A program made the translations under genes and the position numbers. From Gentiana macrophylla (Eukaryota > Streptophyta > Magnoliopsida > Gentianales > Gentianaceae), in assembly GCA_026214975.1 (NCBI GenBank), contig CM047817.1:62342407-62406406 (forward strand): a DNA stretch of 64,000 bases, read 5' to 3'. This document shows, piece after piece, positions 10,701 to 19,090 of the stretch. Each line of letters opens with the position of its first letter. Position 1 is the first letter of the stretch. Under the pieces are notes generated by a model. That model worked only from the letters and a program-made list of their open reading frames with translations. It was not told where the DNA came from and did not search any database.

Positions 10701-13700
10701 CATTTTTTTAAAAAAAAAAAACAAAAAAAATGTCAACTATATCCGATGATGATTCAGGTGAGCCAACTAAATCATTGTGCCTCACGAACATTCATCAAAT
10801 CTCTTCATCAACATAGATTAGATGGAAACAACTACTTGACGTGGTCCAGAGGTATCAAAATGCTCATTTCCGCCAAAGGAAAATGGGCTACCTAATCGCA
10901 CTAAGGTTGCTCCGGTGAGACCGACTCAAACGGGAGGATTGGGACACAGAGAACAATCAGTCATGGCTATCCTAATCAGTCCATGACAAAAGAAATTAGC
11001 GAAAACTTTATGATGTATGAAACAGCTAAGGAGATATGGGATGATGCAACGGATCTTTACTCAAAAAAGGATAACACATCCGAAATCTATGAGATCGAAG
11101 CCCAGATCCAAAGCTGCAAGCAAGGTGAACTATCTCAGAATCTCAAGATTACAACAAACCGACCAAGGCATGGAATCGACTTGATATGTTTGAGGAACTC
11201 GAATGGCAAAGCACTCATGATGATCTTTCTCTTCTTCAGAAGGTTGTCGAACGTAAGAGGATATTCAAGTTTCTTATTGGATTAAATGCTACTCTTGATG
11301 ATGTCGGAGGAAGGGTCCTCTACAAAACCCTTACCTCTCTAAAAGCCATCTTTCTTTGGTTAAACACGAGGAAAGTAGGAGAAAATTGATGCTTAAGGAC
11401 TCTCCTTCTGAGAATCCAGTTGAAAGATCTGCCCTCATCTCATATGGCAAAAATGGTGACCAAGGTGATAGTTCAAAGAAACACAACTCTTGGGACTCTA
11501 ACAACAAGAAAAAAGATAAACTTTGGTGTGATCACTGCAAGAGATCAAATCACAACAGGGAGTCATGCTGGAAGCTCCATGGGAAACCTGAAAACAGCAA
11601 GGCTAAGAAGGCAAATAACAGAGAAGATTATGGCAAGGTGGTGAGTGAAGACAAAAAAGGTGGTCCTCATATCTCTGATGAACAACTGGATGTCTTCAAA
11701 GCTATCTTAGCTAAATTGGATAGCTCCTCCAAGCCTGAGGTTGCTACTCATACAACATCTGGTAATAAATTCTATGCAAAATTTGTTTCATCTGTTGATA
11801 AAAGTTCCTGGATCATTGATTCAGGAGCATCTTCTCATATGACTGGAAACAAAAGCCTTCTTAAACATATTAGACCTTGCAAAAATGACCATAAGATCAA
11901 AATTGTCTTGATGGAACTGCTTTCTCTTGCACAAGGAATTGTCACTGCATACATCTCTGATACTTTTGTATTAAGAGATGTATTATATGTTCCAAATCTT
12001 GACTGCAATTTGATTTCAGTCAATAAAGTGACTAATGATCTAAAATGGAATGTTATTTTCTCTCCTAATAAGTGTGTTTTTCAGGAGCAAACCTCTCGAA
12101 AGAAGACTGCGCAAAGTCTTGATGAGTGTCTTTGGCCTATATATTATGAAGAATCAGCCTAATTTTGCTTTTAATTCTTGTCATAAACAAAATGATGTAA
12201 TGCTGGGGCACCAGAGATTGGGCCACCCAAGCTTTCCTTATCTTAAAACTCTTTTTCCAGAGAAATTTAATCATTTGAATCTTTCCAACTTGCAATGTGA
12301 AACTTGTCAACTTGCTAAGTTAACTAGGTCTGTGTTTACTTCTGTGCCTTACATACCATCTAATCCTTTCTCACTTATTCACAGTGATGTTTGGGGACCT
12401 TTTAGGGTCAAATATGTTTCTGGTCATAGGTGGTTCATCACCTTTATTGATGACCACACTAGACTCACTTGGTCATTCCTCATGAAGGAAAAATCAGAAG
12501 TTGGCACTGTTTTCAAGAATTTTTATACCATGATTCTAACTCAATTCTCAACTAAAATCAAGGTCCTAAAAAGTGATAATGCTAAGGAATACTTTGAGAC
12601 TAATGCTGGAAAATTGCATTCAAAAGGCATTGTTCACATTAGTAGTTGTGTTGACACCCCTCAAAGAAAATGGCATTCTTTGAAAGGAAAAATAGGCATT
12701 TACTTGAAATGGCTAGGGCAATTATGTTTTTATGAATGTGCCTAAATACTTGTGGGGTGATGCCATATTAATCGCTTGCTATCCGATCAATAGATTGCCT
12801 AGTAGGGTGTTACAATTTAAAACTCCTTTACTGATCACTCATGATCACACACCCTCACTACTCACCTCACTTGTAATGTACCTCTCAAAACTTTTGGTTG
12901 CACTGTGTGTTTGTCAATGTTCATGCTCATAACAGAGTAAACTTGATCATAGGGCACAAAAATGCATCTTTGTGGGTTACTCTAATAACCAAAAAGGATA
13001 CAAGTGCTACTCACCTAGCACTAAGAAATTTTTCAACTCCATGGATGTCAAGTTTTTTGAAGATACTCCTTACTTTCAGAAACAAACTGAATGCTCACAT
13101 GATTCATCCACTGATTGGGATATGTTTGATGTTATTGCTCCTTCTTTGCCCTCTCTAACTCCTGTGCAGAAGGAAGACCTACACTCATCATATCCTGAGG
13201 CACGTCCAGACCTAAGCTCATCATGTCCTGAAGCAAATCCCACTGAATCTTCGAATGTCAACAATGAACATGATGATCCTCAAACTGCAAAACCTGCTAC
13301 ATCTCAACAAGAACATGACACTTATACTCAAAATAACCAACCTGACCAATTCATAAGGCCTCCAAATGTTCAGCCTCCCCTCAAAGTCTACCACAGAAAG
13401 AAGTTCAAGTCTTCTACTTCCCCAACATCTGATGGTAATCTGAACCAACAAGAGAGCAATCCGGTATATCACCTCCTGTGGATCGAGAATTCTTGCCTAC
13501 TCCTAGGATCCGGTATGACTCGAGAATCCTTGTTATTCACTTGGGATGATCTTCCTATTGCTCTTAGGAAAGGTAAAAGAAGTCATCTCTTGATCACCCT
13601 ATTTACTGATCATCTTTCTTATGAAAAATTATCTCCTAAATTCTCGCATGTTTACTAAATGCTTAGATAAGGAGGTCATTCTAAAAACATTCATGAAGCT

Positions 13701-16700
13701 CTTACATATCCTACTTGGAAAGATGCTATTAACAATCGAAATGTCTCGCTCTTATAAAAACCGCACTTGGGAATTAATCGCTCTACCACCTGGCAAGAAA
13801 CACATTAGTCAGTAAATGGCTTTTTACTATCAAGTATAATCTTGATGGTAGTTTGAATAAGTATAAGGCTAGACTTGTTGCTGGGGGTTTACCCAAACAT
13901 ATGGTCTTGACTATAAAGAAACCTTTGCTCTGCTTGCTAAGTTAAATACTATTAGAGTTTTATTCTCCTCATTGCTCAACTTGACTGGCCCTCTTCCAAC
14001 TTGATGTTAAGAATGCCTTTCTTAATGGGGACTGAAAGAAGATGTTTTTATGACCATTCCTCCTGGTTTTGATAAACCTAAGACTAAGGGCATGGTCTCG
14101 CAAACTCAAAATCTCTCAGATGGTCTAAAAGCAGTCCTGTGAGCCTGGTTTGGGAAACTCATACTGTGATTAAAACTGCCGGTTACTATCAATGTAATAA
14201 AGGACCACACCATGTTTGTTAAAACAACTAATGGGATGAGATCTATTCTAATTGTTTATGTTGATGACATAATTTTGACAGGGATGACTCACAAGAAATA
14301 TCCAAATCAAGGCATTGCTAGCCAAAGTTTTTGAAGTCAAGGACCCGGGCAACCTCAAGTATTTCTTAGGCATGGAAGTTGCTAACTACAAGGAGGGTAT
14401 TTCGTGTCTCAAAGAAAGTACACACTGGATCTTCTTAAAGAAACGGCATGCTTGGTGCAAACCACCACTCTCTCCCATTGATCCCAAAGATCAAACTCAT
14501 TCATGGTCAAACAATTTGTGAACAAGGATGATACTGAGAGACTTGTTGGGAAACTCCTCTACTTGTCCCATACAAGGCCTGACATTGCTTATCTTCAGTA
14601 AGCATTGTTAGTCAATTCCTTAAGTCACCTACCAAGGAGCATTGGGATCTTGTATCTGAGATTCTAAGATACCCGAAAAGACTCACGCCAAGGCTTATTC
14701 TTCAAGAAAGCTGACATTAACAACATCATTGTATACACAGATGCTGATTGGGCAGGAAACCCCATAGACAGGAGGTCTACCACTGGATATTGCTCCTATG
14801 TTTGGGGCAACCTTGTTACCTGGAGAAGTAAGAAGCAACCCACTGTCTCAAGAAGCAGTGCTGAAGCAAAGCTTAGGGCACTTGTGCTTGGTGTGTGTGA
14901 AGGCTTGTGGCTAAGGAGGGTCATCTCTGAACTCAAAATTCCACTCAAGTCTCCTATTATTCTTCGTTGTGACAACAAATCTGCTCTCTGTATGGCTGAA
15001 GACCCCATACATCATGACAAGACAAAGCATGTTGACATTGACCGTCACTTTATCAAGGAAAAAATTGAAGACAAAATAATTGATCTTCATCATGTCAGTT
15101 CTCATGACCAACATGCTGACATTCTCACTAAGGCCATTCCTCCTCATTCATTCAGCCAACTTTGTCACAAACTAGGTTGTATTAACATCTACAACATAGT
15201 TTGAGGGGGGGGTGTTGCAATATTACTTTGTTACATATTTCCTATGTTAAGTTGCTGATATATTATGTTGTTTTATATTAATTGGTATTCTCTATAAACC
15301 AATTAATATTTGCTAGCTGTTTTTAGTTCTCCCAAATAAACTTCTTGGCTGTTGTTCCCTAAACAGCCTGTCATTGTCTTTCCACCTTCCTTTGGTTGTA
15401 ATCCTTATTTAAACTCCTCTGATAATCAATAATACTCAAGTGATTACTTTTCTTCTTCTTTGTTTCTCTTCATAGGTTCAGGTTTGTTAACAAACTTCCT
15501 TTAGTTTGCTGGAAAGTCAAACATTCCAGTCATCATCAAAAGGGAACAGCCTTCCACTTCCTTTCTTCACAGCATTTCTCTAGTGGATCTGAACACATCA
15601 GTTGAAGGGAACAACCTACTAGTTGAAGAGACTTGCCTCCTACATAGTGGATCGGAACACATCAGTTGAAGAGACTTACCTACTAGTTCAATCCATATCC
15701 GAAGCAAGCTTGGCTGTTAGTCCATTCATAACCAAACTCGAGGAGGGGTGTTGAATCAACCCTAATTAGCTGCCCTAGTCCTTGTATTTAGGCTGTTTTA
15801 CTTTCTGGCCATGTTGGCCCTGTTCTTACTGTTCAAGAGCCATTGCAGCTTGCAACTTGGCATTTATAGCAGTTGGGGGCTCTCCTATGTGTAATCCTTT
15901 CATTTCTTATCAATCCGTTCAGCTTTCTAATATATTTTCTCTTTTATTCTCCCAATTATTCTTCATTTTCTACATAAAGCAAAGCCCCAAGGAGAGGATT
16001 GCTATACTAAGCAAATGGAGGACTCAGTGTGGAAGGTTTACGGATGCCAATCGGGCAAGCTTCGTGTTAGATGAAGATCGACAAGGTATTGTACCAACCT
16101 GGGACTCATACTTCATGCGAATCGATATAGATTCAGCTATTTCTAAAAGAGACTGAGTTTGCCATTATATACCTACACCTTTGTATTGTGATAATCAAGT
16201 TGCCCTACACATGGCTTTCAACCCCCAATTTTCAATGGGAGGTCATCGAAAGTTGGCTGTACTTTTTTTTTATAGAGAAAAGATCATTGTTTGGAATATA
16301 TGTACTCCATTCGTAAGAACATGAGGACAATACGCGCATGTGTTTTACTCAAGCGCTGGGGCGAAGCAAGCTGAAATCTATTCGTTACAATTTGAGGGGG
16401 AGTGTTATATGATATTCACGTGTCAGTTTGAGGGGGAGTATATGAATATAGGGTCATGGAAGTCTTTTTCCATATAAGAAGTTTATGTTTTGATACGTGC
16501 GTTTATATTTATCATTTATCCTCTGTCTGTTTAATAGATTAGATTAAATCTTTCTTCTGTCTTTTTCTCCTTGTATTTATCCTTCTAACGAAGGCATATC
16601 TTGTATACTTCAAAACTCTATTCTAAGAGCTCCCAGTGATCCAAGCTTTGAGATCGTCTTTCATACTAGAGTTATTACTTTAACTGTTTTGACGTTTCGT

Positions 16701-18597
16701 ATAGAAAAATCAATTTGATCATATCCGTCTCCAAGTATTGTGCCCTAAGTGAATTTCACGACTGGATTCACTACTGTGGTGTCCACATGTGAAAGTTTTT
16801 CAACTGGGAAGACACTGTAAACAACCTTATAGCACTATGTTCTTTATCCTCCAGCTACTCTAGACATATCTGTTGCCCATGAGTTGCTCATCTTCCTCCT
16901 ATCTCCTGAACCATTGTCCATGCTGCCATCACTTTTTGACGTAGTAGGCACATTTCATACCCACTCCTGAAATGCATTAAGGGGGCATCGGTGTACTGGT
17001 TTAGGTAATGGTCAGGAGGTGAAAATTATTTCTACCATTTGAAATATTTAGCTTGGTATTTATATTTATTCTCTTTGAATTCGGCACAAGACCTAAATGC
17101 ATTTTGTTACGAGTTTATGAATTCACTGTCCTCATGTTATATTAGCAACTCGCCTAAAAGCTTAAGTTGTTAAGAAGTAGTGTAATTTATACATTTATAT
17201 ACTTACACACCCTCTCATGTACGAGCTTTCTAGCATGTGGACAAGAGTAGAAATGTTTTAGCCGAGTTAACTATAATTTATACATTTATGTCTTAACACT
17301 TTATAGCTAACACATGGTATCTGTTGTGCTTGGTCGGTCGTACTTTTGCCCATCATTTCAGCTCAATAAGGATTGGTTCCCACCAGCAGAGGCTTCTAGC
17401 AGACGGGGTCATTTAAGGAATTTAGTGTATAGAATTGCCAACAGTAATGCTCGCGAAGATCCACTAACTACAGTTGACAACTATTCTTCATGCTACACGA
17501 TAGAGGGAGATACTGATAAAAGATGTCAACTTGACACATGTCGTGGCAGGGATTCTTGTCGGAGCAATTACTCTGTCAAAATGTTTGCCACAGCATCACC
17601 TCCTAGGCTGCATATGGGGCGCGTGGGATGGACTCAAGAATCTGATATGGTGGTCGCTGGGGGAGCCTTAAGGCCAGGTGATAGTTCAAGGACTTTAGTG
17701 GACAGAACTTGCCAACAATTCCGTGCGGCTATACCAGTTAATCAGACGTGTAACACCATGTCACCAATAGAGGTAACTGCTTCTTGGTAAAAATCTCTTT
17801 TTTCAAATATTTTCTGGCAGAAAAAGTTGTCACCTAACTTTTAGTTATTTATCCAAGGGCCCGTTAAAAGCCGGGAAGACTGGTTGGTGTTTTATCGGTT
17901 ATTCCAGGCTAAACGGTGCCTAATGAATAGCAGCATGTTTTTGTTTTTGTTTCTGTTTTTTTACTGAGCTCTTTCTGTCCTTGATCATAAATTATTTTAT
18001 TTTGTTCTGGAAGTGTTGCTGTTTGATGTTTGATTGGTCAGACTGCCATTCTTTATTTTGAAACAGGAAGAGGAAGCTACCAGGGATGAGACACCTGTTG
18101 AATCAACAGGAAAGGGTGGCAGTAATAAAGAAGATGCAAGTTTCTCCAGAAGAAGAATTCTGCTTCCCGAGATCAACGATGTTGAATCATCCCCTGAATC
18201 ATCATCATCATCATCTTTCATATCTCCTATTAAAACTACATTGAATTTGCATGATGAAGAAAATCATTCTGCAATGGAAGTGTTGATGGTCTCGGATTCT
18301 GAAAAAAGCTGCAAGAGCGAAACGTGCAATGATGATGACGCCAACGACGACTTTGATGCTTATGTTGTAGAAGATTCATTGGAAGGAGATGATGGATCAC
18401 CTGTTGGCGGCGCTAAAGAGAATAGAACAACGCCGTCACATGTAGGAAATGACAATGAAACATGTGAGCAAGAAGTTGAGTCGCCTCCTTCAAAAGCATC
18501 AGAATCAAAACGACGAGGGGTGATGGTGAAGCCAAAGCGTTTGATTAATCAGAAAGGGACACTCGCGAGATATTTGTCGAAAGATCTAAGATTGTAA
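3836..18597 (+). CDS. ULP2-like: ULP2-type SUMO protease gene, 3' part (7 exons)
   Basis: A C48 cysteine protease of the plant ULP2 group (Arabidopsis ULP2A/ULP2B), which removes SUMO from proteins, mainly in the nucleus. Exons: 3836-4036, 4112-4167, 4249-4342, 4459-4549, 4683-4796, 17362-17772 and 18067-18597. All introns are GT-AG, phases match at every joint, and the joined frame of about 499 codons has no stop until TAA at 18595-18597. Catalytic residues seen: His in SLHWSL, Asp in LHMDSI, Gln in PQQENSYDCG and Cys in the same motif. The first exon begins inside a codon, so earlier exons, including the one with the FINDT-type motif, are missing and presumably lie left of the window. Intron 5 is 12.6 kb of transposon insertions. 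The gene may still be functional if the long intron is spliced; transcript data would decide. Confidence 0.85.
4832..5114. repeat. GGAATG-rich repeat followed by C-rich tail (copy 1)
   Basis: Multiple GGAATGGAATG and CATTCCATTCC words on both strands form a loose palindrome (4837-4975), followed at 5025-5110 by a C- and A-rich stretch of CCACCACC type. The same two-part arrangement, with the second part as its G/T-rich counterpart, recurs at 49831-50343. It looks like a dispersed non-autonomous element, but no terminal repeats or target duplication could be fixed. Confidence 0.6.
5115..5338 (-). repeat. Candidate solo or 3' LTR, minus strand (224 bp)
   Basis: It has perfect 6-bp inverted ends TGTTAG...CTAACA. 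On the minus strand it has a TTTAAATACC TATA-like site and an AATAAATG poly(A)-like site. A purine run (ATGGGAAGTAT) precedes its start on the minus strand, as a polypurine tract would. No target duplication is visible (ACAAC versus ATACT), and no adjacent coding region on that strand was recognised. Confidence 0.5.
5349..6240 (+). mobile_element. TE-B: 5' fragment of a + strand copia element
   Basis: It has a probable LTR (5349-5616, start uncertain, ending TTAACA), then primer-binding site TGGTATCAGAGCC at 5617-5629, a leader, and a gag start at 5682. After about 550 bases of gag the frame dissolves and a MITE is inserted at 6241. No protease or later domains of this copy were found to the right, so it is a truncated element. 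Confidence 0.75.
5682..6230 (+). pseudogene. TE-B gag fragment (UBN2-type)
   Basis: ATG at 5682 opens MSNLQEIKSADVLGVYTTLN; further on are VKLIRKNYLLWTRSVE and, after a frameshift near 5900, FMLNSIETKINMM with KEMWSYLQHLYSKNPARIYD and KQGGKSLEDYFYHV. These match the copia gag N-terminal region in order. The stop in frame 1 near 5946 and the frame change make it a pseudogene. The MITE insertion at 6241 truncates it further. Confidence 0.75.
6241..6698. mobile_element. GC-rich hAT-like MITE with target duplication
   Basis: The ends are inverted repeats CAGTGTTCTAAAAAT and ATTTTTAGAACACTG (one base differs further in). The flanks carry a direct duplication CGAGAAT at 6234-6240 and 6699-6705 (8 bp, GCGAGAAT, if the right end is drawn one base earlier). 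CAGTG ends with 7-8 bp duplications point to the hAT superfamily. The interior is very GC-rich, with repeated GCGCCTAGCGCC palindromes, unlike the AT-rich neighbourhood. It has no coding capacity. Confidence 0.8.
6741..6985 (+). repeat. LTR-like segment ending before a PBS-like site
   Basis: The stretch ends ...CTTCTACA and is followed by TTTGATATTCAGAGCAAAG (about 6987-7003), which resembles a primer-binding site. It contains TATAATAAATAGG. The start is uncertain and no partner copy is in the window. Confidence 0.3.
6986..7225. other. Unassigned remnant between LTR-like piece and TE-C
   Basis: No domain could be recognised. It may be the leader and gag start of the element whose LTR-like piece lies at 6741-6985, since it begins with a PBS-like site. 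No frame is open for more than a few dozen codons. Confidence 0.3.
7226..7487 (-). repeat. TE-C 3' LTR (262 bp)
   Basis: On the minus strand it starts TGTAAAAATATAGGG right after the polypurine tract and ends GCTTCCAACA (TG...CA). It carries a CCTATATATTGTAATG TATA-like site and AATAAAGT. The left flank is AAAAA (7221-7225). Confidence 0.75.
7495..8690 (-). pseudogene. TE-C reverse transcriptase and RNase H
   Basis: The minus strand shows YVDDI (RT active site) near 8411-8427, CKLQKALYGLKQS near 8540-8590, DADWVGSVIDRRSTTGYCS (RNase H) near 7900-7950, CDYVSAINMSENPIHHDKS near 7680-7740, and SKLGCYSIYNQT before the polypurine tract. Frames change several times. The RT begins abruptly near 8690, joined to integrase text, so the N-terminal part of RT is deleted. 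Confidence 0.7.
8691..9758 (-). pseudogene. TE-C protease C-part, pre-integrase and integrase
   Basis: Minus-strand translation from 9758 gives HINSRDLPTSSIHI, then ILKDVLHVPKLSCNLLS (protease), LMWHFRLGRPSF (pre-integrase) near 9270-9310, RWFVTFIEDHARATWVYLL (integrase) near 9060-9110 and PKYLWREAVLTTIYLINGLP near 8740-8790. Stops are frequent. The protease starts downstream of its active site, because the element is cut at 9757. Confidence 0.7.
9755..10290 (-). pseudogene. TE-D: SIRE-like gag-protease fragment
   Basis: The minus strand reads VVWYIDSGCSRHMTANKHCLKDF (protease, DSG) near 10030-10090, then LRIEDVTYVNGLQHNLL and VVLRGRRHDNIYIVD near 9760-9930. DSGCSRHMT and the GRR-x-NIYIVD pre-integrase text are of the same kind as TE-I and TE-H, unlike TE-C next to it. 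Upstream text (AYRKVGEGYSMSLSHMELM) is the end of gag. It is a fragment with no LTR of its own in the window. Confidence 0.65.
10396..10659 (+). repeat. TE-E 5' LTR (264 bp)
   Basis: It starts TGTTGCAATATTAC and ends TTTCTCTTCA, immediately before the PBS. A second copy is at 15213-15472. Confidence 0.92.
10660..10671 (+). promoter_or_regulatory. TE-E primer-binding site
   Basis: TGGTATCGTAGA follows the LTR directly and resembles the initiator tRNA-Met site TGGTATCAGAGC, with changes in the second half. Confidence 0.65.
10730..11650 (+). pseudogene. TE-E gag with CCHC zinc knuckle
   Basis: ATG at 10730 begins MSTISDDDSGEPTKS. After a frame change come RLDGNNYLTWSRGIKMLIS (N-terminal copia gag motif), MYETAKEIWDDATDLYSKKD, FKFLIGLNATLDDVGGRVL and EESRRKLMLKDSP. 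The zinc knuckle CDHCKRSNHNRESC (C-x2-C-x4-H-x4-C) is intact near 11530, followed by WKLHGKPEN. At least three frameshifts break it. Confidence 0.8.
11650..12165 (+). pseudogene. TE-E aspartic protease region
   Basis: It contains SSWIIDSGASSHMTGNKSLL near 11803-11860, with the catalytic DSG intact, then FVLRDVLYVPNLDCNLISV. It is continuous with the gag zinc knuckle in one frame of 268 codons from 11356 to the stop near 12160, where a frameshift separates it from the pre-integrase domain. Confidence 0.8.
12150..12960 (+). pseudogene. TE-E pre-integrase and integrase
   Basis: MLGHQRLGHPSFPYLKTLFP and CETCQLAKLTRSVF form the pre-integrase/zinc region (12200-12330). The core follows with IHSDVWGPFRVK (first Asp), FITFIDDHTRLTW and LKSDNAKEYF (second Asp). 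At about 12655-12700 the expected QQNGIAERKN text is frameshifted, so the catalytic Glu is out of frame. PKYLWGDAILIACYPINRLP follows in another frame. Confidence 0.8.
12961..13680 (+). pseudogene. TE-E linker between integrase and RT
   Basis: One open frame of 228 codons covers GYSNNQKGYKCYSPSTKKFF (the usual integrase C-terminal tail) and a Ser/Pro/Gln/Asn-rich linker with HDDPQTAKPATSQQEHDT. This is the variable spacer of copia polyproteins and has no recognised fold. Confidence 0.65.
13681..14540 (+). pseudogene. TE-E reverse transcriptase
   Basis: Pieces in several frames read NRTWELIALPPGKKHIS, DGSLNKYKARLVAGG, YGLDYKETFA, IPPGFDKPK and, at about 14254-14270, VYVDDIILTG, which holds the catalytic YVDD. 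FEVKDPGNLKYFLGMEV follows. Multiple frameshifts mean no full-length enzyme. Confidence 0.8.
14541..15204 (+). pseudogene. TE-E RNase H domain
   Basis: DADWAGNPIDRRSTTGYCSY (first RNase H Asp) appears near 14740-14790, VTWRSKKQPTVSRSSAEAK near 14815-14870, then an intact frame from 14884 with LRCDNKSALCMAEDPIHHDK, HVDIDRHFIKEKIEDKI and HADILTKAIPPHSFSQL to the stop at 15204, just before the polypurine tract. Confidence 0.82.
15213..15472 (+). repeat. TE-E 3' LTR (260 bp)
   Basis: It starts TGTTGCAATATTAC after the run of G residues and ends TTTCTCTTCA. It aligns end to end with 10396-10659. Confidence 0.92.
15473..15974 (+). mobile_element. TE-F: internally deleted copia derivative
   Basis: Protease-like text (SGSEHIS...RDLPTSSIHI) runs directly into the end of RNase H (SKLGC-SIHNQT), a polypurine tract (CTCGAGGAGGGG) and an LTR at 15749-15974. 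In TE-C the same two phrases are about 2.2 kb apart, so TE-F has lost integrase, RT and most of RNase H. The protease active-site segment is duplicated in tandem (about 15580-15640 and 15646-15700). Confidence 0.7.
15749..15974 (+). repeat. TE-F 3' LTR (226 bp)
   Basis: It starts TGTTGAATCAACC after the polypurine tract and ends ATTTTCTACA. Its layout (TGTTGAA start, TTTCTACA end, GGCCCTGTTCTTACTGTTCA inside) is close to the TE-A LTR on the minus strand. Confidence 0.75.
15985..16470 (+). mobile_element. TE-G: RNase H and 3' end remnant of a copia element
   Basis: The + strand reads FTDANRASFVLDEDRQG (compare the RNase H motif FTDADWAGS) near 16038-16090, LYCDNQVALHMAFNP near 16170-16225, then SSAGAKQAEIYSLQFEGE and a polypurine tract TTTGAGGGGGAG at 16391-16402, repeated at 16428-16439. 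A degenerate LTR probably starts TGTTATATGATATTC at 16403; its end is not clear. It is old and heavily rearranged. Confidence 0.6.
16471..17361. other. End of the long intron, no gene seen
   Basis: The first part may be LTR of TE-G. The rest is AT-rich with no open frame or recognisable domain, and ends in the TTTCAG acceptor of ULP2 exon 6. Confidence 0.5.
17362..18597 (+). CDS. ULP2-like: ULP2-like gene, C-terminal exons
   Basis: The exon at 17362, after a TTTCAG acceptor, opens with LNKDWFPPAEASSRR, the conserved segment that follows the catalytic Cys region in plant ULP2 proteins and ties this block to the exons 12.6 kb upstream. The remaining 137 codons of that exon are poorly conserved and probably disordered. 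The last exon (18067-18597) is rich in Ser, Asp and Glu, with a poly-Ser run and VVEDSLEGDDG, and ends with a basic tail (KPKRLINQKGTLARYLSKD) that could be a nuclear signal. Exon 6 is exactly 411 bases and exon 7 531 bases including TAA, both phase 0. Confidence 0.85.
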
Positions 18598-19082
18598 GTA
18601 GGATTATATCCTTTTGCTGGTGAGAAGGAGTTATCATTATATAGAACTATATATCATTGTCCAGTTGCTCTTTCTACTATTAGTATGTATGTATATATAT
18701 GTGGAACTAAAACGAATTGCGCTTTACTTGGATTCCATATTTTGTCCATTCACATCACTTGTAGTCTTCTATACTAGCACGATTTTGTAACATTCCTTCA
18801 AAAAAGAAAATTGCTACTTTTATTTCTGACCTTTATTCAATCAATCTATTTCTCCTTGTATGTTCAACTTTGTATTAATTATGTATGATGTATATAACGA
18901 AATTCAACTTTTGTATTAATTATGTATGATGTATGATATATATCCTAGGGTTATGAAAGCCGTATAAGGCACGGCTGCCCTTTGGAGTTTTAAATCCAAA
19001 GGATTAGAAGACGTGGAATATGTAGATGTAAAATTTACGTGTGGTGCAATAGTGTATCGGAACGAAAAGCTTTAACAATAAC
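18598..19082 (+). other. ULP2 3' untranslated region and flank
   Basis: Directly after the stop codon the sequence is AT-rich with no long frame. Possible poly(A) context lies in repeated TTGTATTAATTATGTATGATGTAT phrases at 18869-18935. No terminator can be pinned down. Confidence 0.45.
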
Positions 19083-19090
19083 AATAATAT

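Larger units (their letters stand above)
10396..15472 (+). mobile_element. TE-E: complete + strand copia retrotransposon (5.1 kb)
   Basis: Two LTRs (10396-10659 and 15213-15472) enclose a PBS, gag, protease, integrase, RT and RNase H in copia order, with a polypurine tract (TTTGAGGGGGGGG) just before the 3' LTR. The coding region has several frameshifts and stops, so it is now non-autonomous. Flanking 5-mers CTAGT and TAGGT do not form an exact target duplication. The LTRs differ at roughly ten places in 260, several of them at CTG/CAG motifs. Confidence 0.93.
4797..17361 (+). other. 12.6-kb ULP2 intron packed with transposons
   Basis: It begins GTAAGT and ends TTTCAG. Contents in order: a GGAATG repeat, an LTR, TE-B with a MITE inside, an LTR-like piece, TE-C (minus), TE-D (minus), TE-E (plus, complete), TE-F (plus) and TE-G (plus). 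The other introns of the gene are 75 to about 294 bp, so essentially all of this length is insertion. Confidence 0.8.

Noticed and set aside
15600..15700. Short spaced repeats that could suggest a CRISPR-like array
   Set aside because: Only two units, and they are a duplicated protease segment of TE-F; the genome is a plant.
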